From NCBI GenBank assembly GCA_001899005.1, contig MKUW01000006.1, positions 222,963 to 286,962 of the forward strand: DNA of 64,000 nt, in the 5' to 3' direction. This document shows positions 1 through 9,242 of this stretch, piece by piece. The translations under genes were made by a program, and so were the position numbers. The stretch is from Chloroflexi bacterium 44-23. Its GTDB lineage: Bacteria > Chloroflexota > Anaerolineae > Anaerolineales > Anaerolineaceae. The notes below the pieces were generated by a model, which worked only from the letters and a program-made list of their open reading frames with translations, was not told the origin of the DNA and made no database searches. Numbering within the stretch: position 1 is the stretch's first letter; each line of letters begins with the position of its first letter.

Positions 1-1245
1 ATCGTCGCCAGCCGGTTGGTGGAATTATTTTCTAAACCAGTCATCTTGCTGACCGGTGATCCGGATGAAGATATTAGAGGCTCAGGTAGATCGATTGAGG
101 GCGTCAATTTAGTCTCCGCCATTCGAGAATGTTCCAAATTGCTTACTCATTTTGGCGGACATGCCATGGCAGCAGGTCTCAGCCTACCCTTTAAAAATTT
201 AGCCGCTTTCAAAAACAACTTTAATCAATCTATACTTGAGCAGACAAAAACTGTACAAGTGAAGAAAGTGATCATGATTGATGATTTTCTTGATTTTGAA
301 GATATTTCTCTGGAGCTGTGCAAAGAGTTGTCAATTCTAGCCCCATTCGGCCCTGGTAACCCACCCTTTATTTTTGCAAGTCGCAATGTTACCATCCACC
401 GTTTGAAAAAATTTGGAAAAATGGGAAGGCACGCTCGATTGGTCATAGGCAATAATGAGCTAACTTCTCATGAATTTCTGTGGTGGCAAGCCGGCGATTT
501 GGAACTCCCGCAAACAAAAGTTGATATTGCTTATAAATTAACCGTAGCCGCTTATAAAAATCAGGAAAACATTCAAATAGAGGTAGTTTCCATGCGGCTT
601 GTGGAGGAAGAACAACAGGTTGTCTTAGCCCAAGCAGAGCAATTGGAAATAATCGATTTTCGAAATGAAGTATTTAATTTAGAAATCATTCGCAAGCGAT
701 TTCCAGATGTTTTGGTTTGGGAGGAAGGACTCGACAAAAAGAATCCCGATTCGATCAGCAGATTGGAAGTACGCCCTGCTAGCTGCCTGGTCGTTCATAC
801 CAGTCCTCCTAATTTACTTGAATTGGCTAAGGTGTGGAAAATCGTTAACCCGACCACTTTGATCCTGGCAAGCTTAATTCCCGCAACTGATTCTATTAAT
901 CGTTTGTTGCAAGTAATCACCGGGATGGCGAAGTACGTCATTGAAAAACAAAATGGGAATTTTAATCTCCAACGGGCTGCAGCACAAACCGGTCAAAGAG
1001 TATCCACAATTTATGCAGCCATCAAATACTTATCTGCAAAAGGAGTGATCTCATATTCTGAGCATCCTGATGCGGGAATAACCATCTCACTCCCAGGTCT
1101 TCCGGACCCACAAAGACTACAGCTGGCAGAAAATCTACTTCGATTTCATTTGCGTGAGACAGCTTCTTTCCGAAAAATGTATACGAAAATAGATCCTGGA
1201 ATATTGCTTGATGAAATGGTCGCCTTATTTGCAACCAAAAAGTAA
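1..1245 (+). CDS. recJ: Single-stranded-DNA-specific exonuclease RecJ (5'-truncated)
   Basis: RecJ degrades single-stranded DNA 5'->3' in recombinational and mismatch repair. The window opens inside the gene: the frame is open from base 1 (IVASRLVELF) and the catalytic DHH half lies upstream. Visible are the DHHA1 signature (GSGRSI, then HFGGHAMAAGLSL), the OB-fold region with APFGPGNPPF at about residue 110-125, and a C-terminal extension of about 200 residues that includes a winged-helix-like stretch (RAAAQTGQRVSTIYAAIKYL). The TTG at 16 is not the start. The family assignment rests on the DHHA1 block and is firm; the role of the C-terminal extension is not known to me. Confidence 0.93.
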   Translation: MVASRLVELFSKPVILLTGDPDEDIRGSGRSIEGVNLVSAIRECSKLLTHFGGHAMAAGLSLPFKNLAAFKNNFNQSILEQTKTVQVKKVIMIDDFLDFEDISLELCKELSILAPFGPGNPPFIFASRNVTIHRLKKFGKMGRHARLVIGNNELTSHEFLWWQAGDLELPQTKVDIAYKLTVAAYKNQENIQIEVVSMRLVEEEQQVVLAQAEQLEIIDFRNEVFNLEIIRKRFPDVLVWEEGLDKKNPDSISRLEVRPASCLVVHTSPPNLLELAKVWKIVNPTTLILASLIPATDSINRLLQVITGMAKYVIEKQNGNFNLQRAAAQTGQRVSTIYAAIKYLSAKGVISYSEHPDAGITISLPGLPDPQRLQLAENLLRFHLRETASFRKMYTKIDPGILLDEMVALFATKK

Positions 1246-1489
1246 GTGGATTATTCAACAAATCCTTTCTAATCAATCTCGTTTTCATTTCAAGGTAGAA
1301 TAAGGAGCTTGATGCAAGTTTTCAAATATACCAAAATCCTATGAGTGACCTGTGTGCGACTGTCAATTTAAATCAAAGTTTCTAAAAAAACTTATCAATT
1401 TTTGTGCTTAATTACAAGCGCAACCTCCCACAAACTCTGATTGTATGATAATATTGGCAAGCTTTAGGCGGCAACAATTATGTTGCTAC

Positions 1490-1540
1490 CTTTCCGCTCT
1501 CAGCTCGCTAAACGTTGTCTGAGGGCAATCCCGTGGAAAG
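1490..1540 (+). promoter_or_regulatory. S6:S18-type autoregulatory leader of rpsF
   Basis: The 308 bases between recJ and rpsF carry this element. CTTTCC (1490-1495) pairs with GGAAAG (1535-1540). Inside, GCTCTCAG (1496-1503) pairs with CTGAGGGC (1519-1526). The 3' bulge AATCCCGT (1527-1534) contains CCG. A CCG-bearing bulge between two stems just before rpsF matches the published S6:S18 binding motif. The closing stem runs into the Shine-Dalgarno (GGAAAGGAGG), so protein binding could hide the ribosome site. A second hairpin, GCAAC/GTTGC, lies at 1471-1486. A -10-like TATGATAAT sits near 1444-1452 without a clear -35. Confidence 0.72.
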
Positions 1541-1553
1541 GAGGAATAAATTC

Positions 1554-1838
1554 ATGCGAAATTATGAATTGCTCGTAGTAATTCAACCCGATCTTGAGGA
1601 AACAGCATTGGCTGAAGTTACAACAAAGATCAATGGTTGGGTGACTGAATCTGGTGGTACTGTCGAGAAGACTGATAACTGGGGAAAACGTCGCTTAGCA
1701 TACCAGATCCAAAAACAACGTGATGGTGTATACATACTCTTCTTGTTAAACATTCTGCCATCCGCAACCAATGAATTGGATCGCAACCTGCGTTTCCTGG
1801 AACCGGTTATGCGTCACATGTTAACACTTGCTGAGTAG
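1554..1838 (+). CDS. rpsF: 30S ribosomal protein S6
   Basis: S6 binds 16S rRNA together with S18 in the platform of the small subunit. The 94-residue product starts MRNYELLVVIQPDLEE and has the conserved WGKRRLAYQIQKQRDGVY block, normal for the family. The ATG at 1554 is preceded by AAAGGAGG at 1537-1544, so the longer TTG start at 1515 is not used. It is followed by a 260-base gap and then rpsR. The ssb gene that usually lies between them in bacteria is absent. Confidence 0.97.
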   Translation: MRNYELLVVIQPDLEETALAEVTTKINGWVTESGGTVEKTDNWGKRRLAYQIQKQRDGVYILFLLNILPSATNELDRNLRFLEPVMRHMLTLAE

Positions 1839-2098
1839 CTGCATTATGGTAGAAAGACTATGCGACAGTTCTTTCAGCGCAGGAGTTTGGTGAACCAGTT
1901 AACTCTGCAGAAGCATGAAAACCAGAACACATCCGCATATTTCAAGATTATGTTGTGAGCAAACTTTGTTCAAATCGTGGATAAAATTCTGAAGAGGTTT
2001 ATGAAAAAGAAAACTTAGCCTTACAGAGATTTACCAAATTATGAACTCAAGATGAAATAAATATAAATGATAATAATCCATTTTAGGAGAAACCGGAA

Positions 2099-2374
2099 AT
2101 GACAAACGAATCAGGTCAATTTCGAAGAGGACCGGCAGGCGGGCGCAGAACTTTTTCTCCCCGGCCAAAAATCTGCCAATTTTGCACCGAAAAAGACACA
2201 AAAATTAATTACAAAGACATTGAACTATTACGCCGTTATGTGATGGAAGACGGAAAAATCCGTCCACGACGACAAACTGGAACTTGTGCTAAGCATCAGC
2301 GCGAATTGGCAAGTGCCATCAAACGGGCGCGTGTTATTGCATTGCTGCCCTTCGTCGCAAGCTTTGATGATTAA
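2099..2374 (+). CDS. rpsR: 30S ribosomal protein S18
   Basis: The 91-residue protein has an N-terminal basic Gly/Arg-rich tail followed by the S18 core ([20 protein letters not shown], then [22 protein letters not shown]). It keeps the C+ zinc-type pattern CQFC...C...H, so it is the zinc-binding form of S18. The ATG is preceded by AGGAGA at a good distance. It partners S6 on the ribosome and in autoregulation. A terminator follows 25 bases after the stop. Confidence 0.97.
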   Translation: MTNESGQFRRGPAGGRRTFSPRPKICQFCTEKDTKINYKDIELLRRYVMEDGKIRPRRQTGTCAKHQRELASAIKRARVIALLPFVASFDD

Positions 2375-2398
2375 GTTTTCTTAATCAATTCGAGATCA

Positions 2399-2433
2399 GG
2401 GCATGAACTTTTGTTCTTATCATGCCCTTTTTT
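2399..2433 (+). terminator. Intrinsic terminator after rpsR
   Basis: GGGCATGA pairs with TCATGCCC across a 13-base loop and is followed by six T residues. It ends the rpsF-rpsR transcript and lies just before the start of the next gene. Confidence 0.9.
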
Positions 2434-2455
2434 ACTTTTCACTTTGAGGTCAGAT

Positions 2456-3736
2456 ATGACAAAAGCATCAAAACCGAAGGCATCAAGTCCAAAAACAATT
2501 TCGAAAAAACACAAAGCACGATTGGAACGAGATCAGATCCAGCGGAAGAGAATTTTGACCGTCGCCGGGATTATCCTTGCAATCATTGTTTTGGTGCTGA
2601 TTTATGGCGTCCTCGACCAAACCATCTTAAAAGCACAAAAACCGGTTGCGAAAGTTGGTAATGAAGTCATTCGAAGCTCTAAATTTATCAAACAAGTAAA
2701 ATTTCAACGATATCAACTTAATCAACAAGCCTTGCAATACGCCAGTTTTAAGCAGATTTTTGGTGATGATCCTAATAATTCATCCTATATTGACAGCCTG
2801 ATTCAACAGATTCAATTCCAGATGGAGAATAGCGAGTCGTTAGGCGGTATTGTTCTGGATAATATGATCAATGATATTTTGATTGCCAACTATGCCCGGG
2901 AAAACAATATTACAGTAAGCGATGCGGAAGTGACTGAAAAATTTCAGAGTGATTTCAATTACTACCCAAGTGGAACTCCGACACCTGAAAATACTGTAGA
3001 GGTGATCCCAACTTCAACACTGAATCCAACCCAAAATGCGATTATCACTCCCGTCCCAACTTTAGAACCGACACCTACGGTTGATCCAGGCAACATTACA
3101 CCAACAGCAACCGCAAGTGCCCCACAAGCGACGGCTACTCCTTTTACCGAAACGGCATTTACTGCTGAGTTCAACTCTATGGTTGAACGCTTCAAAGAAA
3201 TAGATTTTTCTGAAGCAGATCTTCGCGATTTGATGCGCTCCCAATTGTTAGGGGAAAAAGTCAGAGAGCAGGTTACTAAGAATGTGGATCGCGAAGAAGA
3301 ACAAGTTTGGGCTCGTCACATCCTAGTTGGAACCCTGGAAGAAGCATTGGCTGTAAAGAAAAGGCTGAATGATGGTGATGACTTTGCGGCTCTGGCAGCT
3401 GAATTATCCCTTGACACAGCCAATAAAGATCGCGGTGGAGATTTAGGCTGGTTTGGAAAAGGAACAATGGACCCGGATTTTGAAAGTGCTGTCTTTGCTA
3501 TGAATATTGGAGAGATTAGCGCTCCGGTTCAAACCGCTTCCGGATTTCACATCATCCAGTTAGTCGGTAAAGAAATTCGGCCTCTAAGTCCAAGTCAACT
3601 TGAACAGAAAAAACAAGCAGCTTTTACCACCTGGTTAGCTGCCGAAAAAGAAAAAACAACTATTGAAAAATTTGACACAGTCTGGAAATCTATTGTTCCA
3701 ACCGAACCTGCTTTTCCAAAAGAACTTACTCAATAA
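2456..3736 (+). CDS. Membrane-anchored PpiC/parvulin-type peptidyl-prolyl isomerase (PrsA/SurA-like)
   Basis: This is a 426-residue folding catalyst that should act on the outer face of the membrane. Order: a Lys-rich cytoplasmic tail (1-33), one membrane segment (about 34-55, ILTVAGIILAIIVLVLIYGV), a SurA_N-like helical region, a Thr/Pro-rich linker (about 180-240) typical of exported Chloroflexota proteins, and a PpiC domain beginning WARHILVGTLEEA and containing GGDLGWFGKGTMDPDFE and GFHIIQL. ATG 2456 is preferred over the longer TTG frame because GAGGT precedes it and the extra 15 codons overlap the rpsR terminator. Terminated at 3753-3784. Confidence 0.9.
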   Translation: MTKASKPKASSPKTISKKHKARLERDQIQRKRILTVAGIILAIIVLVLIYGVLDQTILKAQKPVAKVGNEVIRSSKFIKQVKFQRYQLNQQALQYASFKQIFGDDPNNSSYIDSLIQQIQFQMENSESLGGIVLDNMINDILIANYARENNITVSDAEVTEKFQSDFNYYPSGTPTPENTVEVIPTSTLNPTQNAIITPVPTLEPTPTVDPGNITPTATASAPQATATPFTETAFTAEFNSMVERFKEIDFSEADLRDLMRSQLLGEKVREQVTKNVDREEEQVWARHILVGTLEEALAVKKRLNDGDDFAALAAELSLDTANKDRGGDLGWFGKGTMDPDFESAVFAMNIGEISAPVQTASGFHIIQLVGKEIRPLSPSQLEQKKQAAFTTWLAAEKEKTTIEKFDTVWKSIVPTEPAFPKELTQ

Positions 3737-3752
3737 ATAAAATATCATAAAA

Positions 3753-3784
3753 AGAGAGCCGATTAAAAATCCGGCTCTTTTTTT
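3753..3784. terminator. Terminator after the PpiC gene
   Basis: GAGCCG and CCGGCTC form a hairpin flanked by an A-run and a run of seven T. It could work in both directions, between this gene and the converging smc gene (stop at 3881). Confidence 0.88.
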
Positions 3785-3880
3785 ACCAACCAAATTTTCA
3801 AATTCATTACAAAAAAAATAGCAGAGAAAATGCTGTTAAAATGGCCGACAATCCTTGACTATCAAAATCTTGGAAATCGC

Positions 3881-6800
3881 CTAACGCACCATTTCCTCGT
3901 CGACTTCATCCAATCGTAAAGAGATCATCTGGCTGGTAGAATCGCGACCCATGGTGATTCCATAAATGACATCAGCCACCTGAACAGTATTTCGGTTATG
4001 TGTAATCACAATAAATTGAATTTTTTGGGATAATTGCGCCAATAAATCACAAAAACGACCAACATTTGATTCGTCAAGCGCGGCATCAACTTCATCCAAC
4101 ACACAAAATGGCGTCGGAGAAACTTTTAATAATGCAAAGATGAGCGCAACGGCAGTTAGACTGCGTTCTCCTCCGGAGAGGAGCGACAGACCCTGCTCGC
4201 GCCGGCCTGGTAACCTGGCTTCGATATCAACCCCGGAATTATTAAAGTTTTCTTCATCCGTTAAAATTAACCTGGCTGTTCCCCCACCAAACAGTTGGGT
4301 GAACATATCCTTGAATTCGATTGCGACCGCATCAAATGTTTTCTTGAATTCACGCTGCATCAAACTATCTAATTCATTAATTACCTGCCTCAAATCTTCA
4401 TCTGCTTTCTTAAGATCTTCCACCTGTGTCGTCATAAATTCAAAACGGTTTTTTACTGCGGAATATTCTTCATTTGCATCAGGATTAATTGGGCCGATTC
4501 TGCGAAGGTGAGCGCGTTGGCGACCGATACTGTTTTCCAAAGTTGCATCCAAAGCCTTCACATTTGGAAGTTGTTCAACCAAACCGTCAAATGGCAGAGG
4601 GTTAGGCCCACTCATACTATCCGAGTATTCAAACGCGACCAGGCCAAAATCTTCTTCTATTCGTCGTTGAAGATTACTTAAAGCATCCTTATGCCGTGAA
4701 AAATCTAACTGGCTTTGAGCATAATAGCGCTCTGCGATTGAAACAGCCTGCTGAGCATTGGCCTGTTCCTCCTGCAAAGCAGCGTAAAACGACTCAATTT
4801 CAACAAGCTTTTTCTCAGCTGGTTTGATTTTGATCTGCAGCTCTTCAATTTTTGTCTGAATCTGTTCTTCTTGAAGACGGAAAGCTGCCTTTTGTTCATC
4901 CACTTCTTCCAATGCAATTTGCAAATCCTCTGAGCGGCGTTGAAGTGAAAGGCGTCGTTGATGACCTTGCTGAAGTAATTGTTCAAATTCAAACAATCGT
5001 TTTTTTGCTTCACTTACAGATCGTTCAGCCACGGCAGCATTGGTACGGGCATAATTTAATTCCGCTTGAAATTCATCCAATGGCAATTCAGACAATGATT
5101 CATTCAAAAGGCGTATTTTACCTTCCAATTCAATGACTGCACCCTGATTTGCTTCGATTTCAAGCTTAAGTTGTGCTATTGTTTGATCAGCCTGCTTCAG
5201 CTGATTGCGTAATGATTCAGCTTGATTTAGAAGATACTCATTCTTCTGACGGGATTGTTCGAAGACAAGATTAGCCCTGTGAACAGTTTTTAATCGTTCT
5301 TGAGCGTCCTGGTCATATGATTGCAAAATCAGCCGCTCTTTTTTCAATTCATTGAGGTTTTCTTCTAATTTTTCGTCTCTTTTTAATTGTTTCTTTTGTA
5401 ATTGGGATAGAGCTGTTTGGACTATCTCCAATGCGGTCTGCAATTCCTTCTTTTGACGTGGTCGTGAAATAATTGACGATCGATTTTCTTTACCAGCCAC
5501 AACGGCTCCGCTGCCGAAGAAAATTTCTCCCCTTAAAGTTACCATCCGTGCATTGACTGGAAGTTTGTCAACCAATCGTAAAGCATTACGACTATCTTCC
5601 ACAAAAACAGTGTTGGCTAGCAACATTTGCATTACTGGGTCGATTTCTTTTTCCCATTGAAAAAGTTCTTGAGCCACACCAATGACGCCCGGACCTTGAG
5701 GAAGGATTTCATTTTTCGCTTGCCGTAACTGATTAACCGGCAGTATGACGGCTCGCCCATTTTCCGATACGGTCAACAGATCAATCATTGCAGAAGGGTT
5801 CGAGCCGTCTATGATAACAATGGCTTCGATGAATTCGCCTAATGCGGCAGACACCGCTGGTTCGTACTGTTTGGGTACGTCTAAAAATCCACTCAGTGGT
5901 CGGAATTTTCCATTTAATTGACCACTTTTTGCAGCCTCCATAATGGTTTTTGTACCTATATTCAGCCCGGATAAAGATGCCTCTGCTTGTTCAACAACTT
6001 CAATCTGGGCGATTAATCGGGCTTGTTCAGATTGCAATTGATTTGATTCTTTTTGACTTTTTTTATTCTCTTCTTCCAGCTTGCTCACTATGGTGGAAAG
6101 CTCTGAAATGCGCTTTTCAATTTGGTCGCGATCATGCTCTTCACTGTGACCTCTGGCTTGCGCCTTGTCAAAAATACTTTTTGCTTCAACCACACTTTTT
6201 TCTGCAGTTTTCTGATCCATTTCAATTTTGGCGAGATTTTGCTGGTTCGATTTTATACGTTCTTCAATTTCATCCTTTCGGGCACGCAGTTCAACCAGCT
6301 TGGTCTGGTGCTGTACCAGGTCACGTCGCACGGAACGGATATCTTGTGTTATTTTTTCCCTTTCAGCCAACCTGGTATTTACAGTGTTTTCAAATATTTT
6401 TACTTGAGCACTTGCCTCATTAAAATCCAATTTCAATTGCTCGAAGTCAATTTTCAAATTCTCTAGTGTTCGGACATGATCGTTGAGTTCTTCTTCAATC
6501 TTCACCATGTCGGAGAGCCCATTTTGTCTTTGAGTGAGCATGCTGCGTTGGCGTTCATCCATTACAGCTAATTCTTTACTGATTTGTTCGCGGGTTTGAT
6601 GATGAGCGGAGGAAACCAAATGCCAATCGTTTAGTTGGGTGCGAATCTCGTGAAGGTCTTTGCGTAAAGCGGATATCTCTCGGTCAAACTTCTCATACGT
6701 TTCACGTTCGCCAGCTAAATTAGATTCGCGTTCTTTTAACAATAGTTTCGCTTGCGACAGCTCTTGTTGCCCGTTGTGCCAATGAAAACCATACCATTCG

Positions 6801-7486
6801 CGCAGTAAAACCTGAAGATCTGCCTGGATTGTTTTATACTCAATATAACGGCGCGCCTGTCTCTCGAGGCTCTTTAAGCGTGGTTCCAACTCACTCAGTA
6901 TATCTCGAACGCGTTCAAGGTTGCGGCGTGTCTGGTCGAGGCGGTTAACTGCTTCTTCCCTACGACTGCGATAAAGTCCAATTCCGGCAGCTTCTTCAAA
7001 AAATTTGCGTCTTTCGTCCGGGCGGGCACTCAATGCCGTGTCGACCAATCCCTGACCGATAAGCGTATACGTCCTTTCAGCCAATCCGGATTGGGCAAAC
7101 AACTCCTGAATATCCCGCAAACGAATTTTCTGACCATTCAACAAATATTCATTTTGTCCATCCCGATATGCTCGCCTGGTAACCGAGACTTCCGAGAAAT
7201 CAATTGGTAACCAGCTGCTCTCATTATCGAAGGTGATCGTGGCAGAAGCCATGCCCGCTCGCGAGCGCATTTCTGAACCAATAAATATCATGTCTTCGGT
7301 CTTACGACCTCTTAAGAGACGATAGGATTGTTCTCCCAATACCCAGCGGATTGCATCAGCCACGTTCGATTTCCCGGATCCATTCGGGCCTACAATTGCA
7401 GTAATCTTGCCAGGAAACTCAAATGATGTTCTACTCGCAAATGTTTTGTAGCCATGCAACTCCAGATTCTTCAAGAGTGATGTCAT
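3881..7486 (-). CDS. smc: Chromosome segregation protein SMC
   Basis: SMC is the ATPase core of the condensin-like complex with ScpA/ScpB. The 1201-residue protein has the full plan: N-terminal Walker A GPNGSGKSN at residues 33-41, a long coiled coil, a hinge at about 510-680, a second coiled coil, and a C-terminal head with the signature LSGGERSLTA (about residue 1100) and Walker B ending FCVLDEVDAALDESNV. The length is normal for bacterial SMC. It starts one base after the rnc stop, with GGAG inside the end of rnc, so rnc and smc are one transcript. Its partner scpA is at 9833 on the other strand. Confidence 0.98.
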   Translation of the reverse strand: MTSLLKNLELHGYKTFASRTSFEFPGKITAIVGPNGSGKSNVADAIRWVLGEQSYRLLRGRKTEDMIFIGSEMRSRAGMASATITFDNESSWLPIDFSEVSVTRRAYRDGQNEYLLNGQKIRLRDIQELFAQSGLAERTYTLIGQGLVDTALSARPDERRKFFEEAAGIGLYRSRREEAVNRLDQTRRNLERVRDILSELEPRLKSLERQARRYIEYKTIQADLQVLLREWYGFHWHNGQQELSQAKLLLKERESNLAGERETYEKFDREISALRKDLHEIRTQLNDWHLVSSAHHQTREQISKELAVMDERQRSMLTQRQNGLSDMVKIEEELNDHVRTLENLKIDFEQLKLDFNEASAQVKIFENTVNTRLAEREKITQDIRSVRRDLVQHQTKLVELRARKDEIEERIKSNQQNLAKIEMDQKTAEKSVVEAKSIFDKAQARGHSEEHDRDQIEKRISELSTIVSKLEEENKKSQKESNQLQSEQARLIAQIEVVEQAEASLSGLNIGTKTIMEAAKSGQLNGKFRPLSGFLDVPKQYEPAVSAALGEFIEAIVIIDGSNPSAMIDLLTVSENGRAVILPVNQLRQAKNEILPQGPGVIGVAQELFQWEKEIDPVMQMLLANTVFVEDSRNALRLVDKLPVNARMVTLRGEIFFGSGAVVAGKENRSSIISRPRQKKELQTALEIVQTALSQLQKKQLKRDEKLEENLNELKKERLILQSYDQDAQERLKTVHRANLVFEQSRQKNEYLLNQAESLRNQLKQADQTIAQLKLEIEANQGAVIELEGKIRLLNESLSELPLDEFQAELNYARTNAAVAERSVSEAKKRLFEFEQLLQQGHQRRLSLQRRSEDLQIALEEVDEQKAAFRLQEEQIQTKIEELQIKIKPAEKKLVEIESFYAALQEEQANAQQAVSIAERYYAQSQLDFSRHKDALSNLQRRIEEDFGLVAFEYSDSMSGPNPLPFDGLVEQLPNVKALDATLENSIGRQRAHLRRIGPINPDANEEYSAVKNRFEFMTTQVEDLKKADEDLRQVINELDSLMQREFKKTFDAVAIEFKDMFTQLFGGGTARLILTDEENFNNSGVDIEARLPGRREQGLSLLSGGERSLTAVALIFALLKVSPTPFCVLDEVDAALDESNVGRFCDLLAQLSQKIQFIVITHNRNTVQVADVIYGITMGRDSTSQMISLRLDEVDEEMVR

Positions 7487-7487
7487 C

Positions 7488-8255
7488 CTATTTTATCTCC
7501 CCTGAGGTCCTGTTATTCCTGAGTGAGTTGGTTTTGTCTTCAATCAGGCCTAAATTCAGTAAAGCAAATGTGGCTGCCACCTTTGCGGCTGCCTGTTTGC
7601 TATTTCCTCGGCCGCTTCCGTAAGACTTTCCCTCTAGCATTACTTCAACTTCAAACACCTTGGAGTGGTCTGGCCCTGTAGCATTGCGGGTAACATATTG
7701 TGGCGCTGGATAACCCTGCGATTGTGCCCATTCTTGGAAAAGACTTTTCGGATCTTCATTTTTATTATTAATTAAGATATCTTCTGAAGCTTCAATGAGT
7801 AAATCCTCCAACAAGTAATTTACCGCCGGGATACCACCATCCAGATAAAGTGCACCAATAACTGCCTCAAATGTGTCACACAAGAGTGCCGGACGAGTGC
7901 GACCACCTGCCTGAGATTCCCCACGACCTAATCGCATAGCTCGGCCCAAATCCAATTGCATCGCAAATTCGGCCAGTTTCTCTGTGTACACCAACGCTGA
8001 GCGCATGCGCGTCAGGTCACCCTCTGGCATTTCCGGATAGCGGTGATAAAGCCAAGCTCCCACGACAAAATCTAATACCGCATCACCTAAAAACTCCAGA
8101 CGCTCATTGTCTTCCAATGCCTCCGGGTGCTCATTTAAATATGAACGATGTGTCAACGCCCTGCTTAATAATAACCAATCGCTGATTTGCAGATCGATTC
8201 TTTGCGCCAATTCTTGAGGGCTTTCCAACTCCGTGGTCGGATTCTCATTTTTCAT
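7488..8255 (-). CDS. rnc: Ribonuclease III
   Basis: The enzyme cleaves double-stranded RNA in rRNA and mRNA processing. The 255-residue product has the RNase III signature NERLEFLGDAVLDFVV, the second acidic site DTFEAVIGALYLDGG, and a C-terminal double-stranded RNA-binding domain (DPKSLFQEWAQSQGYPAPQY ... GSGRGNSKQAAAKVAATFALL). The ATG at 8255 follows GGAGG, which decides against a start 33 bases further upstream. smc follows directly. The 225 bases upstream, towards the molybdopterin genes, carry no clear feature. Confidence 0.97.
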   Translation of the reverse strand: MKNENPTTELESPQELAQRIDLQISDWLLLSRALTHRSYLNEHPEALEDNERLEFLGDAVLDFVVGAWLYHRYPEMPEGDLTRMRSALVYTEKLAEFAMQLDLGRAMRLGRGESQAGGRTRPALLCDTFEAVIGALYLDGGIPAVNYLLEDLLIEASEDILINNKNEDPKSLFQEWAQSQGYPAPQYVTRNATGPDHSKVFEVEVMLEGKSYGSGRGNSKQAAAKVAATFALLNLGLIEDKTNSLRNNRTSGEIK

Positions 8256-8513
8256 CTTGCCTCCAAGAACTCCTGGTGCGTCAACCACCTCAACTTAATG
8301 CTCAAGTAGCTTACGCCCCACCAGTTCTTCCAACGATTTGATTTTTTTGATTTTCTATTACTTTTCCAACGCCAGTTCAAACTTTTTCGAAATCTTTTCT
8401 TCTACCAAGAGCATGTTATTCAAGAATTAAAATTTTATTATCCGTTTTGTCGAAATTACGAACATTCTTGATTCACTTTTGTTTCAAAAGGTTGCTTCTA
8501 ATTATATCCAAAC

Positions 8514-9242
8514 TTATTCGTCTGTGGCGGGATAATAACTGCCCTCCACCCAGGTTTCGCCATCCGGACCGAATTCTTTTTTCCAAACGGGTACAATCTC
8601 TTTTATTCGATCAATGCCATACCTGGCTGCGGCAAAAATACCACTATCACGATGGCCACTTGTACAGATTACTACTACAGTTGGTGTTCCAGCCTCCATA
8701 TAACCAATCCGCTGAACAAGGACAATGTTTTCCACATCAGGCCATTGGTCTCGAATTTCTTGAGAAATTTGCTCTAACTTGGCAACTGCCATTGGCTGAT
8801 AAGATTCATATTCAAGTCCAATTGTCTTGTAAGGGCTGTCGCCGCCGGTTTCACCACGAATTATTCCGGTAAATATTGCCGCAGCCCCAGTCGTTTTTTC
8901 AGTCGCTTCCTGCAACAATTGGTTGAGATCAATGATATCGTTCGTTATCAAAGCTTTGGTTCTACCAGCTCCACCACTCACCGGTGGGAAAAAAGCAACT
9001 TCACAATTTGCAGTAATGTGAACATCATCTGCCGCAAATTGCTGATTTACAGCTGCAATCACGTTCGGCATATAACTTCTTAAAATAGGATAGCGATCCA
9101 CTACAAACGCACGCAGATCTGCGACTGTAATATTGCGCGGAACCACAACCTCAACCCGGTTGCTTGAGGTTAGTTCTTTTAATTTTGCGAAGAAAAGCAA
9201 TTCAACCTTAATGGTTTGCTCGTTTATTGAGTCATTAGACAT
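8514..9242 (-). CDS. Fused molybdopterin synthase, MoaD-MoaE
   Basis: Molybdopterin synthase puts the dithiolene sulfurs into precursor Z. Residues 10-91 are the MoaD sulfur carrier (IKVELLFFAKLKELTSSNRV ... CEVAFFPPVSGG). Residues from about 95 are MoaE (GAAAIFTGIIRGETGG, LEYESYQPMA, GHRDSGIFAAARYGIDRIKEIVPVWKKE). The Gly-Gly that must be a free C-terminus in MoaD is internal here (90-91). ATG 9242 overlaps the moaC stop, so the two are translationally coupled. A longer TTG frame from 9278 is possible but would lie inside moaC. Compare mycobacterial MoaX, a fusion reported to be cleaved after the Gly-Gly. Confidence 0.93.
   Translation of the reverse strand: MSNDSINEQTIKVELLFFAKLKELTSSNRVEVVVPRNITVADLRAFVVDRYPILRSYMPNVIAAVNQQFAADDVHITANCEVAFFPPVSGGAGRTKALITNDIIDLNQLLQEATEKTTGAAAIFTGIIRGETGGDSPYKTIGLEYESYQPMAVAKLEQISQEIRDQWPDVENIVLVQRIGYMEAGTPTVVVICTSGHRDSGIFAAARYGIDRIKEIVPVWKKEFGPDGETWVEGSYYPATDE

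Noticed and set aside
1839..2098. ssb pseudogene between rpsF and rpsR
   Set aside because: Short frames there (for example DYATVLSAQEFGEPVNSAEA) do not resemble SSB convincingly.
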